In this document: positions 21,601 to 33,800 of the stretch, piece by piece
Numbering within the stretch: position 1 is the first letter of the stretch
Layout: each line of letters opens with the position of its first letter
Origin: Vitrella brassicaformis
Taxonomy: Eukaryota; Sar; Vitrellaceae
Assembly: GCA_001179505.1 (NCBI GenBank)
Contig: CDMY01000708.1
Coordinates: 153,463 to 217,462 of the forward strand
DNA: 64,000 nt
Direction of reading: 5' to 3'
Notes under the pieces: model-generated
Databases searched by the model: none
What the model was told of the DNA's origin: nothing
What the model saw: the letters and a program-made list of their open reading frames with translations, nothing else
Translations under genes and position numbers: made by a program

Positions 21601-24600
21601 CCCATGGCGGCTGGCGGTAATAGTAGGGCATGTGGCCGGGGGGCGCTTTGAAGATGTAGCCTTGACGGTAGGGAAACTCAGCATCACAGTCCCCTGAATG
21701 GATGGACAGTCAGAAAGAAAACAAGCAAGACAGAAAGAACTGTGGTCCGCGATCGACGTGGCAGGCTCATCTCATTCAAGTTACTTACTACCGCATCTTA
21801 GTGTCTTTGGCACGTATCCTCCGTCGATGCATTTGATGACCTCCCATCCCTCCTTCGGACCCTCCACCCGATCGAAGGTTGCAGCACAGGAGATGTGGAA
21901 CCGACCGTTGTGGCGGTACACCGGGGACTTGCCTGTGGGCGCTTCCATGGGAACCACATTGTAGCGGAAGCCGTACTCAGGGGGCACTTTGCAGTTCTCT
22001 GCAACATGCAGGGAAGGTTTGGTTTAAAAATGAGATTGCAGTGATGCGTCCGTCCGCCCCACTGTCTTGTCTTCTGACCCATGCAGACGAGGAGGAAGGG
22101 CGTCCACTTGCCGTCGTTGCATGTGAAGGTGGATGGGTCCTCTCCCGTCGCCACAAAGTACCTCTCGGTGCACGTCACTTCGTAGGTCGCGCCGTGCCCC
22201 CGCATCCTCAGCGCCTCAGTCTTGCCCATCCCCGGATGCAGTAGCGTCGTGTTGTAACGCACCACATCCAGCAGTGGAACCTCCGGACATTGATCTGAAA
22301 GGAGAAAGCCGTGCCATTGATTGATATGCCCGTCCGAAAAGGTTGCGGTTCGTTTATTTACTTTTGCAGACGATGTTCTTGGCCGTCCAGAAGCCGTTGA
22401 GACATACCACCTCGTCCTCTTCCAGCTCTGTCATGGATGACGCCACCTCGGAGTCGCACCGGAGGACCCTCCTCGCCCCGTGGAAAGTGGCCCCGGCGTG
22501 GGGAAAGGAGTCGACTTTATATTGTGAAGGCAGCTCGGGGTAGTCGGGGCACGACTTGGCACACTCAAGCGTCCTGTCAGTCCAGTTGCCGAAGAGACAC
22601 TCGAGGCGGTTCTTGTTGATAGAAGGGTAGCCAGTGTCGTTGAGCAACCGGGCAGAATAGCCCTCCTGGCACGTCAGGCGCACCACGGCGTTGTGGTAGA
22701 CCCTTGCCGGAATGACGCCTGTACCGATCTCCTCAGGGCTGTACAGTCTGGCGTTCTCCTTCCTTTCTCTTCAGCGGAAGGACCACATCATCTGATAGTT
22801 GGGCAGACGGCCCAGCGTGGTCAGGGGGGTCGTGTCGCAGGGAGCTGCACATTCCATGCTCAGTTTGGAGAACGCCATCATGGGATCCGGGTTGCCCAGA
22901 CAGATGACCCTCAGGGGCTCGCGGCTTTCTATCGCCTCATTACTCGACGTTGGCGTCAGGTCAGACGGAGAGTAGCCCTTCTCAGCGTCGCATCTGCAGT
23001 GAGGAGAGAAAACCGGCACTGATGAGGAGAGAGATGGATGTGGTATGCCTTACTTGACAGCGATCTCGGTGTTCGGGATGAAGAAGGCCGGAGTAGTATT
23101 GGCACTCAGGACCTTTATGTCGTACTTGGCCAGGTCGATATCGTTGTGGCCGAGGGCGCTGTCGTTGGCGACGGGAGACATGATATTGGCAGGATGGCCC
23201 CAGAACGCCCCGACAGCGTGCGACGCGTTGTGTGATGCGTTGACCGGCTTTGGAATCAGCTGCGCCAGGCGATAGCCGCTGACGAGAAGAGACAAGAGGT
23301 AATCCTTCGGGCAACTCTCTGCACAACCAGAGACACGACACACACGAGGGTGTGCTGGTGCACGGATGTGAGGTGAGATGGGTGGGGCTTGCTTACTCCT
23401 GCACTGAATGGTTCGTGCGGTGTAGGCGCCGTCGATACATGTGAGATTCTCGACTGGCGACCCGCTGATGCTCGAGAAGCCCTCTTTCTCGTCGCACACG
23501 ATCTGCCGCTGCGTGTTGTGCCGCACATCCTGCCCGATCAAATTGTAACCCGTCGGAGGCAGCGCAGGCAACTCGCTGCAGTCAGCTGTGAGCCATACAC
23601 ACGACAGAGACATCAGACACATTGAATGATCACACGCGGACACCTTTATGTATGTACCTCTGCATTCGAGCTCAATGGGGTCGTAAGTGCCGTTGTGGCA
23701 GAGGACGTTCTGGAACTCCATCCCTGGTGTGGCCGAGCTGTAGCCGTTGCTGCAGGATATCTGCGTGACGTCGCCGTGCCGCTGACCGCCAAAGTTGATG
23801 GCATAGCGGGGCGGCAGGTCGTTGTATCCGCTATGGGCCTTGGAATTCCGCAGAGGGAACTCCTTATACGGCGCACAATTGTCTGCACGGCAGGCACAGG
23901 CACACAGCATGCTCATGGCATGCATACATGCCATGCAGCGCACACACACTGATCGCTGGTTCCTTACAGACGCATTCGAGGTCCATGTTGGTCCACTCTC
24001 CGCCCAGGCAGAAGATCCGTGTGGGGTCGTCGGTGCAGTTGAGTCCCTGCTTCCTGCACGAGGCGGCCGCCTCGTCAGGCAGACACCCAACATCGATCCA
24101 GTCGCCGTGGAAGGTCACAGAGGCCAGCTGGTGCTTGGGGGGCACCGTGCTGAAGTCGCTCCGTGACGTCTTGACGATCCGGTAGGGAGGGGCGGGCTGC
24201 GGATACCGTGCGCAGCGCACTGACAGACACGGACCAGGAGACGTACATACATGGACTGTCCCACAAGGTCGCTTTCCTTCCTGTGGGTCGGATTACTTTC
24301 GCAGCTGAATTCTCTGGGTTGCCATCTGCCATGGAGGCAGTAGATGATCGCGAACGATTTTTCGCCCGACGGAATGGCCGGTGGGATGCAGGTGATGTTT
24401 CTAAAGGAGCCGTGCCGCAGCGGCCCGACGGCCCGGGCAGGCTCCACCCTGTACATGAGCTGACCGAGGTCGGGGTACTCGGGACAGTCCTCTAATGGGC
24501 AGAACACACAACACACGAGGAATGAATGGACAGATGATCACCCTCTCGTGTGTCTCGGTGTCACTGACTGTAGCAGTGAAGCCCTGGTCGTGTCCATTTG

Positions 24601-26767
24601 CCGTTGATGCACTTGACGACACGAGGCTCCTCCGGCACGCCCTCGGCCGGGGTGGTCTGCTGCTTGCACACCACCTTCAGAGTTGTGCCGTGCTTCTTGG
24701 TCTGGGAGGGACCCGCCACCAAGTACTGCTGGTTGCTCGGATCGGCGTCCATGAAGAGCGTCTCGCAGTCCTCTATTCAAGGGAGGAAAAAGCAGCGGAA
24801 GCAGCGCAGATGGAGCCCAGCCATGCTATATGTGCTTTATTTACTTTGGCAAGTGAGTTGTGGGTGCGCCCAATTGCCGCCCTCCTCGCACGTGATGATC
24901 TCTTTGTGCAGGAAGCGGAAGGCCGAGGTGAACCCCTGCTGGCACTCGATGTAGCGGTAGTCGCCCACCTCGCGCCCCATGGAGCCCTCGCCCACCACCA
25001 GCTTGAGGCGATTCTCCTGAAATCTGTGGTAGCCCTCGTACTTGGGCCACGCCGGACACATCTCTGCACGCGTCGAAGCAGGCACGATAAAGTGAGGGTG
25101 AGACAGCCGCGTGTGGGTGTGACGTACTTTGGCAGTTGCATGAGCAGTCGTCTTCGCCGTCACATTCCTCCATGCCGGTCTTGACGCCATCGCCACACAC
25201 ATCCTTGCGCACTGTGGCGGTCAGCAACAAGCATACCATCCATCCAAGCATCCATCCATCCATCCAACCATCCTCAATTGCTGTCATCCATTTCTGCCTA
25301 CCGAGGATGTTCTGTTCGATCTCATCTACAGCCTGAAAGAGCGAGGTCTCGTCGAAGCCCCTGAAGCGCACAGCCAGCAGCTGGATGTCGCCATTGTAGC
25401 ACTGCCGCTGTCGGACGTCGCAGCCGACGTGCAGCCGCCCGGCCTCGGTGAAGTCCGCGTCGGTCTCCCTCAGGTTGATGAGCGTCCCCACGCCATTCAG
25501 GGGATCCTTCTCGCGATAAAGGGTCAGCTGGACAGAACGAGACACACACGAGTATTGCCGTGAGATGAGCAGGCGTCAGTGGCTTCATACGTAGGGAAGT
25601 GTACCTGGATGGTCCCCGGGGAGTGTGGTCTTACTGAGACGACGTAGAGGGCGGGGCGGCCCCAGCACGCCTCCACCTGCACGTGCTTCTGCTGGGGGCC
25701 GGCTGTCTTGCCGATCAGCACACCAAACAGCATGTGTCCGATGCGCTTCTTCGGATCGGGAGCCACATACACCTTAAAGCCTGGACAAGACGTCAGACAC
25801 ATGCCACCCATGCCACCGCCAGCCCAGTCTGCAGTGGAGTGATGTGCATGCCATGCCTGTCTCGCTGTCGAGCAGGATGCTCTGTCGGGTTGTGGTCTCC
25901 CGTGATAGGTCGATGTACATGAAGACAGTGAAGCCGGGCTCCAAGATCTCCAGATTCATACCGACGTGAAACGTGGACAAATTGCTGACAAGGAACGGAC
26001 CATCACGGCCGCCATTGCCACCAGAAAAACGCACGCCGAAGCTGACAGATAAAAGGGAAAAGGGAGCAGACAGCAGAGGTGCCAAGGACTGAGTCGTGTT
26101 CAGCTTACCCTTCTGAGAAGATGGGGGCCTCCTGCCCTTCCTCTGGGATCATCGTCGCGGCCAGCCTCTTGGGGTTGCCTGCATCCTTCCACCTGAACAC
26201 CTGCCCCGACGTGGGGTTGACCTTGACATACTCCCGGGCGGCAATCATCGTTAGCCCCTGGAGCGTCAGCACTTTGAACGTCTCGTCGATGCCCTCAACG
26301 TCGATCGGCAGCACAGGATCGGCTTGCCTCTCGTGGTGGGTCTGCGCAGAGCGGCCTCTACGCCCCTGTGTGTTGGTGTGGTGTTGGTGTAGGAAGGAGC
26401 TCTGGGCGGCTGGCCGCGTCTCGTTGAGTGCGATAAAGGACGGATAGAACGGTCGGAAGTGCGGTGGTGGATGCGATGATGCATGCGATGTTGTCGGCCT
26501 TGTTTCGATAAAGGACAGATCGTTACGGTCTCTTCTTTCTGAAGGCATCCGTACCGACAGCCGGTGGTTGACGCTGAGTGCGCCAAAGGGACACACAACC
26601 GCGACGAGACCCGCAGCCACTGCAGTGAGCATCACCATGCGCTGCACACAACACATACGCACATTCTTGATGGCAGTAGCTAGTACATGAGCAGAGCGCC
26701 ATACCATGTACGGCAGCCCTCGCGCCGCGAGAAGCCGCCTTCTTCTCTTGATCTTCGGAGGCGGCAT
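15209..26767 (-). CDS. Giant modular adhesive protein: LamG-like, DUF4215-like, about 20 CCP/Sushi-like and two fucolectin modules
   Basis: The gene has more than 30 exons. The start is uncertain; MPPPKIKRRRR at 26767 places basic residues before a hydrophobic segment (MVMLTAVAAGLVAVVCPFGA), a signal peptide or type II anchor. Going downstream there is a concanavalin/LamG-like domain (about 26085-25290, GFTVFMYIDLS to VGCDV...GDIQLLAVRFRG), then CGDGVKTGMEECDGEDDCSC, a DUF4215-type motif. An array of four-Cys modules follows, each with CP, then V.C..GY, then C.dG.W, then L.C. Two fucolectin/F5-8C domains come next (AVDGDRRMDFRGES ... TDPNGTEASPW ... VVYADKRREYC, and WSAHHAVDGDY ... PEPWWAVDLGDN), then a second DUF4215 motif, a CGKCGGSGCSRRPGG block and a second CCP array. 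Such modules bind glycans or proteins outside cells. Lesions: TGA at 22771-22773, a one-base frameshift near 17197-17210, and TGA at 15209-15211 where the last module's Cys is expected. Recent pseudogene or assembly error are both possible. Confidence 0.6.
21498..21521 (-). repeat. Poly-glutamine (CAG/CAA) tract
   Basis: A trinucleotide run encodes about eight Gln in the linker before the first fucolectin domain of the giant minus-strand protein. It is preceded by a Pro/Tyr-rich segment and followed by an acidic linker. It is probably a length-variable spacer. Confidence 0.8.
22080..25070 (-). repeat. First array of CCP/Sushi-like coding modules (about ten)
   Basis: Successive modules begin at about 25065 (EMCPAWPKYEGY), 24773 (EDCETLF), 24493 (EDCPEYPDLG), 24220, 23884 (DNCAPYKEF), 23587 (ADCSELPALPP), 23321 (ESCPKDYL), 22830, 22556 (KSCPDYPELPS) and 22296 (DQCPEVPLL). 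Most are separated by one intron placed just after the fourth Cys, which suggests growth by exon duplication. The modules around 22830 and 22556 are fused without an intron between them, and the first of these contains the in-frame TGA. Confidence 0.7.
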
Positions 26768-27108
26768 CTGCTCATTCCCGCAGTGCGTTGGGGGGGCTGA
26801 GGGCTCACCGCATTCAGCTGACGTGGGCTGTGTTCTGACCATCGAAGGGCCAGAACTGGCCGGAGGAGGATCATTGCAGTGTGTTTCCATCGTAGCGGTT
26901 GCAGCCTTGCAATGGCTGCAGCCAGGATAGAACGAGGAGGGAACAAACCCGAACAAACGCCTCTACCGGCTCATCTCTGCGTCCTGGGGGGGAGGGAAGG
27001 GAGAGTTCAGAGGATGCAAGCTCGGGGTCGTGTAATTTTTTGAGCTCGCGCTGCCTTCAAACCGCTCACTCTGCCGAGAGTAGCGACGCGCCTCCAGATG
27101 AAGAGATA
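26768..27108. promoter_or_regulatory. Divergent promoter, giant CCP gene / CEP41
   Basis: TGCAAGCTC lies at 27015-27023. A second, inverted match (CGCGAGCTC on the minus strand) lies at 27042-27050 beside a T6 run, resembling the T6...GAGCTC context seen upstream of OXA1. Part of this interval would be coding if the minus-strand gene starts at 26890 or 26956. Confidence 0.5.
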
Positions 27109-27828
27109 ATGGCATTCTCTCGAAGTGGTACCTCCGAGCTGAAGAAGGTGCCTCCGCCTCCTTCCAAGTACGATGCGGTGCCTGCCAAGGTCGACTCTCA
27201 CAATCCCAAAGCCAAGGTGCCTGTCGTCCCCAATGCCGTCCTCGCCAAGCGGCGAAACGAGCTCTTCTCGCGCATCCAGCCGTCCGCTGTCCATCGGCTG
27301 ATCAGCTCACAGGACCAGCGAGCCACCCCCGAGAGCATCTATGCGCAGGTCCAAGGCGTCGCTCGCGCCTCATCGACCGCCACGGCAGCCACGGAGGCCA
27401 CCACGGTCACATCAACAGTAGACCGGACCGACAGCGGCATGCAGGCGCGGCACGAGTCGACTCTCATCCTGGATATGCGCGGCTCAGAGGAGCACGCTAA
27501 GGGGCATATCATCGGCGCCGTGTCGTTCCCGAGCACGCGCATCTCTCAGGACAAGTTCACGGCGGATTTGATTCGCTTCAAAGGGGCGCCTGAGGGCAAG
27601 AGGATCATATGCTACCATTCTGACGACAAGAGCTCGGCGCCGCACGCCACTCTGCTGGTGGAGAAGGGATGGAGCAACGTCAGCATCATCTCGGGCGGCA
27701 TAGAAGAAGTGGCGCGGCTGTTTCCGTCGTGCATCGAGGGGATCGTCGACGTGCCGTCGAGACCTCCCACCGCAGCGTCGACCGTCAGTGGAGCAACGAG
27801 GGCCTCCAAGGCCACCAAGCTGAGATGA
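27109..27828 (+). CDS. CEP41: CEP41-like centrosomal/ciliary protein with inactive rhodanese domain
   Basis: This is an intronless gene of 239 residues from ATG 27109. The N-terminal third has the CEP41-type helix NAVLAKRRNELFSRI. After a Ser/Thr/Ala-rich linker comes a rhodanese fold (about residues 115-205): LILDMRGSEEHAKGHIIGA, then IICYHSDDKSS, then GWSNVSIISGGIEEVARLFP. In active sulfurtransferases the loop reads YCxSGxRS. Here the position of the catalytic Cys is taken by Tyr, which matches the non-catalytic state of known CEP41. CEP41 acts at basal bodies and cilia and is needed for tubulin polyglutamylation, which fits an organism with flagellated stages. The tail is basic and rich in Ser, Thr and Ala. 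The divergent partner is the giant CCP gene. Confidence 0.75.
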   Translation: MAFSRSGTSELKKVPPPPSKYDAVPAKVDSHNPKAKVPVVPNAVLAKRRNELFSRIQPSAVHRLISSQDQRATPESIYAQVQGVARASSTATAATEATTVTSTVDRTDSGMQARHESTLILDMRGSEEHAKGHIIGAVSFPSTRISQDKFTADLIRFKGAPEGKRIICYHSDDKSSAPHATLLVEKGWSNVSIISGGIEEVARLFPSCIEGIVDVPSRPPTAASTVSGATRASKATKLR

Positions 27829-28378
27829 GATGGGTGGGTGGACGGGCGATGGGAGACAAACTGGCTAGCTGCGGCTCGGGTTGTCGAGTGAGTGAGTAGG
27901 TGTGCGGTGCGTGGGCGTGTCGACGTCGGACGCCTCTGTGTGTTGACCGCCTGTGTGGATTGATTGCGTTCCAGCTGACTGACTGCGGCATCAATCGATG
28001 GGTGCCATACATACTACCAAACACATCACGTGTGTTTGTACATACATACGCAGCAAGAATGAATGCTAGGCTTTACCTGACTGACCATTTTCAGTCTGTC
28101 GGATGGATGGATGAATGGATGAGTGACTGGCTGGTTGTCGTCACTCACTCAGACAGACAGACAGACAGACAGGGGAGACGGCGAGGACAGGCGAGACGTT
28201 TTCGAGCGACGCGTGTCATCGGCTGGCTGATGGCTGAATGTGTTCACCAATCACGAACTGCATCGGCTCATCAAGGAACCGCTGGCACGCGGCACTTGTA
28301 GACGTGTGTGTGCGTGCGTATACAGACCGACTTCCATGAGTGGCTAAACGCGTACACGACACGTGACAAATGTATGTA
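27829..28378. other. Convergent 3' gap with GACA/GGAT microsatellites
   Basis: This is 550 bases of non-coding sequence between the stops of CEP41 and the GH97-family gene. It has short (GGAT)n near 28101 and (CAGA)n near 28151. No gene is supported. Confidence 0.6.
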
Positions 28379-30678
28379 TCAGAGGATAGAATTGTTGTCG
28401 ACAGTCGGCACAAACACGGCCACCAGGCCATCTGCCTCACTCCCCCCACTCTGCAACTGAACATTCGATAGCCGCCGGCCGATGAAAGACTCCACAAACA
28501 CCTCACCTGTCATCTCTGCTCCCGCCACGTTGCTCTGGGTATACACAAACGTGGCATTGTACGGGATGCTCTCAGAGAGGAAATCTAGGGGGATCTCGGA
28601 CAGGGCGGCCTCCTGGTCAGCCTGGCTTGTAACACCGACAATGGCCGCAAGGAACCATGTGTTGTCTTTTGTCCGTCTGGTCATGATAGTCAGGTATCCG
28701 ACTTTGCTGGCGGGCAGTACCACCGTCTCCTCCCACGTGGTGGGGATGGACTGCAGCAGAGAGAGGTGGCTGAATGAGTTGAGGAGCACGAATGGGTCCT
28801 CGGGGATGATCCACATGTAAGCGTCGAAGCAGATAGCAGACGCCAGCTGGAACACCTGCACCCATCAATTTATCCATCCATCCAGACAGACAGACAGACA
28901 GACAGAGACACATGCAATGGAGAGGAGAGAGAGAGAGAGAGAGAGACATGGCCCCTGCAGACGTACTGTGGTGGTGTTTCCCTTGTAGAGCGTGTTTTGG
29001 ATGAAGGGGGTGAATTGAGTCGAGCCGAGCACCATCCGAGTGTAGGGCAGCGCCAAATAGTGTGGGGGCAGCAGATCGGGAAACCCAGACCTCTTGTTGA
29101 ACTCCAAGCTCCTCACTGCCTGCAAACACGACCTGCCATATCTGCTGTGTCTCCCTTGTTCCTTCCTCCCTGCCTGCCTGCCTCTGACCTCTCGTGTGAT
29201 CTCATTTGGGTACGTACGCTCCGCCCCGGTGGCGAAGGGCAGGTTCTGCTGAGTGACCACAAGCGACCTCAGCGCACACTCATACATCATCCTCTCAGAC
29301 AACAGCACCGAGGCATAGCTAGCACTGCAGTCAGAGACACGCGTGTGAGGTCTCCACCTGATCGTTGTGTCTCCCCATCTGACCTTTTCAGCCCGCTGAA
29401 TCTGACCCCCGCCACACCAGTGGAGGCGACCTGGTCCAACCACTGGCGCAGCAGCAGATAATCGCTGCTGGTGTCGTCCACTTCGTCCGTCCGCTTCTGC
29501 ACAATCACCTTGACACCGCGACTGTCCGCAAACGCCACGAGCGTCGTCAGCTCGGTGTAAGGGTCCGCCCACTGGTCCCACCCACGGATGGTGGTGTACT
29601 CGAAGCCCAGCTGTGAGGCCAGGTCGATGTAGTCGCCCTCCTCGGTGGTGTTGCCCTTGCCGAACAGGTAGTCGCGCCACACCGACCGGCCCGGCTGGAT
29701 GTAGGCGGGATAAGACGGTGGGGTCGTAGAGGTGTCGAACACAAAGAGGCCTGGGTTCCGCTGCTCGGGGGATGGGTTGAGGCTGCTGATCATGTCCGTG
29801 TTGACGAGCTGGTCCAGGCTCTTAGCCAACACGACTGTCCGCCATGGGGTGCGAAATCCGCCGTCTTTCGTCGTGTTGACGGCGAAGGATGTGTCAGCCA
29901 AGTCAGCCTGGAAGCCCTGGGGGTCGGCGAGGGCTTTCAGCCGCAGCCCGCTGAAGTCGTAGAGAGCGCTCTCAGTGAGGAAGATGAAGGGAAAGGGTCT
30001 TGTGTAGGTGGTGTCTTCTATCAGAATGATAGCGCCGTATGTGTTGTTGTAATATCTTGGAGTACGAGTGGGCAGCGTCGACGCCGGGGCGGTCTTCCAA
30101 ATCCCGCCATAGTCATACAGCTCCCAGACGGGTTCCACGTCCCGCTCCGTGAACCATGCGTAGTCGTCGGCAGTGAATGCAAAGTTGAAGTGAGAGCCGT
30201 CGGCTGTCACGTTCCGGGTCGGGAAGCCCCCAGAGGCAGGAACCCAATAGCGGAAAGCGAACCCGTCATAGAAGAGGCGGAAGACGACATTGAACTCTAT
30301 CGCCGACGCGTTGTGTCTGAGTGTGAAGACGGTCTCCCTGTGGTGGTCCGCTCCCACGCTGTGCTTGCCTCTCGTGCGATAGGTCTCATGCACCTCCGGG
30401 CCCTCCACGGGGCTGCCGACAATCTCCACCCCCTCGCCCAGCGTCCAGCCATCGACCGTGAGCGACAGGGAAGACTCCACCAGCACACTCGTGGCGCCGC
30501 CACTGGTCTCAACGGAGTACTTGAGTGAGTTGGATTCATTAATGAAGACTGACACTTGGTAGGGGGCGGACGCTGGTGGCGAGAGGACGGTGCGAAAGAC
30601 ATCGGCGGCGATGCATTGCTGGATGTGGTACGCAAGGCAGATGAGGGAGAGCAGTATGAGAAGAGCATGCAGCCCCAT
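28379..30678 (-). CDS. Secreted glycoside hydrolase family 97-like protein
   Basis: Four exons encode about 650 residues from ATG 30678. MGLHALLILLSLICLAYHIQQ followed by CIA is a clear signal peptide. A beta-rich N-terminal domain (LKYSVETSGG, GWTLGEGVEIVG) leads to the catalytic barrel: GRSVWRDYLFGKG, YIDLASQLGFEYTTIRGW, and the signature RTYPNEITRE spliced to AVRSLEFN, then LPYTRMVLGSTQFTP and a C-terminal beta domain. GH97 enzymes hydrolyse alpha-glucosides or alpha-galactosides and are mostly bacterial. The two Glu of TREAVRxLE are kept; in the inverting enzyme SusB these correspond to the acid and a calcium ligand. The HE pair expected before PTG is replaced (QN), and no KxDF-type Asp is seen at GVRFSGLK, so activity is doubtful. 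Several N-glycosylation sequons support secretion. Confidence 0.8.
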
Positions 30679-30891
30679 TGGATGTGCGGATTAGAGATCA
30701 CAACGTTCCATACGTGGGAGACTGCAAGCTCGATGGGGGGTTCTGGGGGTTGCATGCATGCACTTTCTCCTTGATGCTCCTGGAGCGCCTCTGCTATATC
30801 CTCAGCGTGACAGGGAGGCGCATGCTCCCAAGCCCCCAGACGCAGCCAGCAGTCGGCGGGGAAGCCTTGAAGCAGCCCCAGTGAAGGTGCA
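30679..30891. promoter_or_regulatory. Divergent promoter, GH97-like / secreted pseudokinase
   Basis: The gap is 213 bases, the shortest firm divergent gap in the window. TGCAAGCTC lies at 30723-30731, about 45 bases from the GH97 start and 160 from the pseudokinase start. Both genes encode secreted proteins. Confidence 0.55.
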
Positions 30892-33800
30892 ATGGTGATG
30901 AGAGGGCTTTGTCTCATCCTTTGTCTCTGTCTTCGTGTGAATGCGCGACGCACGCGGGCAGGTACGCAGCCTCTGCATCTGCTGCAGATGCCAGCATTGA
31001 GCTGCACATGCAGTCAGCCAACAACACAAGTATCCAGAAGGCGGCTGTGGGTGGGGACGCTCCTCCGGTGACCTATGGGCTCAGTCTGGGTGACTTGCTG
31101 GCGCAGGGAGGGCTGAACGACGTCATAACCACAGACAAGGTGCACACATACACACATACGTCAGGTCTGTCTGTGTCTCCTTCTCCGTATGTCTGTGTGT
31201 GTGTGTGTGCGTGTCTCTCCCTTTCCCTCGTTGGGTTGCAGGGCAGCATGAAGGCCGGCTGGGTGATCATTTATCTCCTCAGTCAGCTTGGCAAGGCCAT
31301 CAAGTCTCAGCAGCCCGTGTTGGACATATGTAACATCACAGGTAGGTGAGCCAGAACCCTTCATTTGATGCGGCTGTGTCTGTCTCACGTGCACGTCTGG
31401 CCCGCAGAAAGCACCATTCTGTTCAACTTGCCCCCGCCGACGGGCGACCAGCATCCAACGTGGAACAAAAACGACGTAAGCAGATGGATCACACGTGTCT
31501 CCACGTGTGTATAATGTTAGAATGCACCAATCCTCTGTCTGCAGCTGCTGCCACGGTCGCTGGACATCGACACACTGACAGTGCGGCTGCACCCCCAGAA
31601 CTCATTCCACGAGAGACCCGACACTTACCCGGCTGATGAGCCAAGACGCTTCCCCTGCTGGGACATCATCAGGCAGCGAGACCCCACACTCTCGACCATA
31701 GAAGACGCGCCTGCACTTGCCATGTAACTAACCAAAGCCACACCCACACACAGACACAGATGACCAACGTGATTCGAGTCTCTGATGATTGTCTACAGGC
31801 TGATGTACAGGATAGCCAGTCGATGGGAGACTACGGAGATCGACCCACCCGGCGAGCTCCGGGATCTGGCTAACATGTTCAGGCCGTCCACCGTGCTGCA
31901 GTGCCACCCATACATGGGAGTGCTGCGGGAGCAGAACGTCACATGTTTCCGGTACGTCATGATGAATCTCCACGACCCGAGATACCTATTCCACAAGACG
32001 TGCTCGCCGGAGGCGCAGATCGAGGTGTTCGACGTGGCGGCAGATATCGCACTGAATGCCACTGACAAATGTCTACCCGCCAATGAGACACACACACATA
32101 CACACACACACATGAGTGGGGTGCTGTGTTGTGTTGTGTTGTTGTGTTGTGTGTGCATCTTGTGCAGTGGAGAGCAGCAAGCAGGTGGAGTGGGTGCTGA
32201 GCTACAAGGAGATGATGACGCCGCTCAGGGCCATATGTGCAGCGCCACACGTGTACTGCCTCGCCGAACCTTATGGTACCCTGCCGAACACAGACACAGA
32301 CACAGACACAGACACACACACACAGAGAGAGAGAGAGAGACCCCTCTCGTGAGTGCCTTTGCCTGTCCACCCATCCACAGGCGGTGACCTGCATGGGCTG
32401 TCGTCGCTGTGGAATGAGACAGGCCTCAAGACAAGCATCGACTCAGCCATCCAGATGCAATACGAGGCCTTCCATGTCCGCGACAAGGACGGCACCCCCC
32501 ATCGGCTGCAGATAATGCACGGAGTTAATGAGTTTGCCGTCGCAGTGCTGCTCGGCAGCGGTGCTGCCGCGACAGGCGATGTGACAGTGGTAGAGGGCGG
32601 CTCGGGGAGACGCATCACGCTAGACGGTGAGTAGGGACGGAGGAGCCTCCCATCCCCTGCACAAATCCACGTGTCTGTGCCTCTGTCTCCGCCCGTCAGG
32701 CAGGGCGGCCCCTCTGCAGGTTGTCATCAAGGGTCCGTTAAGACGCAGTCTAGAGCCATCCCGCTATGGCCCAGCTCTGCTGCCGGATGACCGACAGCAG
32801 CAGGTTGTCAATGAAGAGCTGTTTTTGAACGAGACACAAGGTGAGCAAGTGCAGGCACCGACAACCCATGTGTGGGTCGATCTCCATCCATCCATGTGTG
32901 TGTATGCAGCGTATGAGGCGTTGTGGAGCAGCCGGAAGATAGGTGGCCTGGCTGACGATAAGGGAAATCTCCGCGAGACTTGGCCGAGGGTGCCTCGCTT
33001 CTACAAAATGACGGGCGACAGAAGGACTCCTGTCCTCGACGGTCAGGCGAACAAACGCCCATATTCCAAAGGCACCATCTCCGTGCGCTTGCAGATTTCC
33101 TTGTAATTCCCGTCTTTGACGGCACGAGCATCTATGACATTCAGCGGCACACGGACCTAAATGAGAGGATGCAGCAGCCACCGCGGGAAGGACAGGCAGA
33201 GGGAGTGTCCCTTACCGTGGGCGTCTACCTGTTGCTGCTGCTGACTCAGGTGGCCATAACACTGAAAGCCGATCCCGCAAACACGTGGCACCACTGCCAA
33301 CTGTAAGCTAGCTTTGTAAGCTTTGTAAGTGCACTGTCCGGAGGGTTGGGACAAACGTCCTTGTGCGTGTGGTTGGCTTGGCTGCTGCAGGCATCCAGAC
33401 AATGTGCTGCTGCCGCGGCTGTCGGCACAAGAGCTTGAAGAGAGACAACGGTCGAACCAGCCCACCTTTTACGCCAAGACCAGAAAGCACGATAACATCC
33501 CACAGGTGAGGGAAGAGACAGAGACACAGAGAGCGAGAGAGAAAGGGGCACCCACCCAACCAGTGTGTCTCGATCCCCTTGTACTGTAGGCGTTTTCTGG
33601 CTCTCTGTCCGTCAAAGAGACCATGCGGCTCGGTCTGTCCACCATATTCAAAGACGACCCCACCGAGAGCTACACCGCCTTCCCCTGCATCGAGCACCGG
33701 GGCGTCCATCCCAATGTGTTCATAGGCGACGACGCCGCGCACGTGTGCGCTTCCATTCTCAAGATGACGGACACCATGTGGCACCAACACCCTGCAAACA

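Noticed and set aside
15036-22773. Nuclear reassignment of TGA or TAG to an amino acid
   Set aside because: Other genes here end in TGA (TMEM222, CEP41, RABL2), TAG (START) or TAA (OXA1) exactly at expected protein ends, and their conserved domains contain no internal TGA or TAG. Lesions are confined to one gene.
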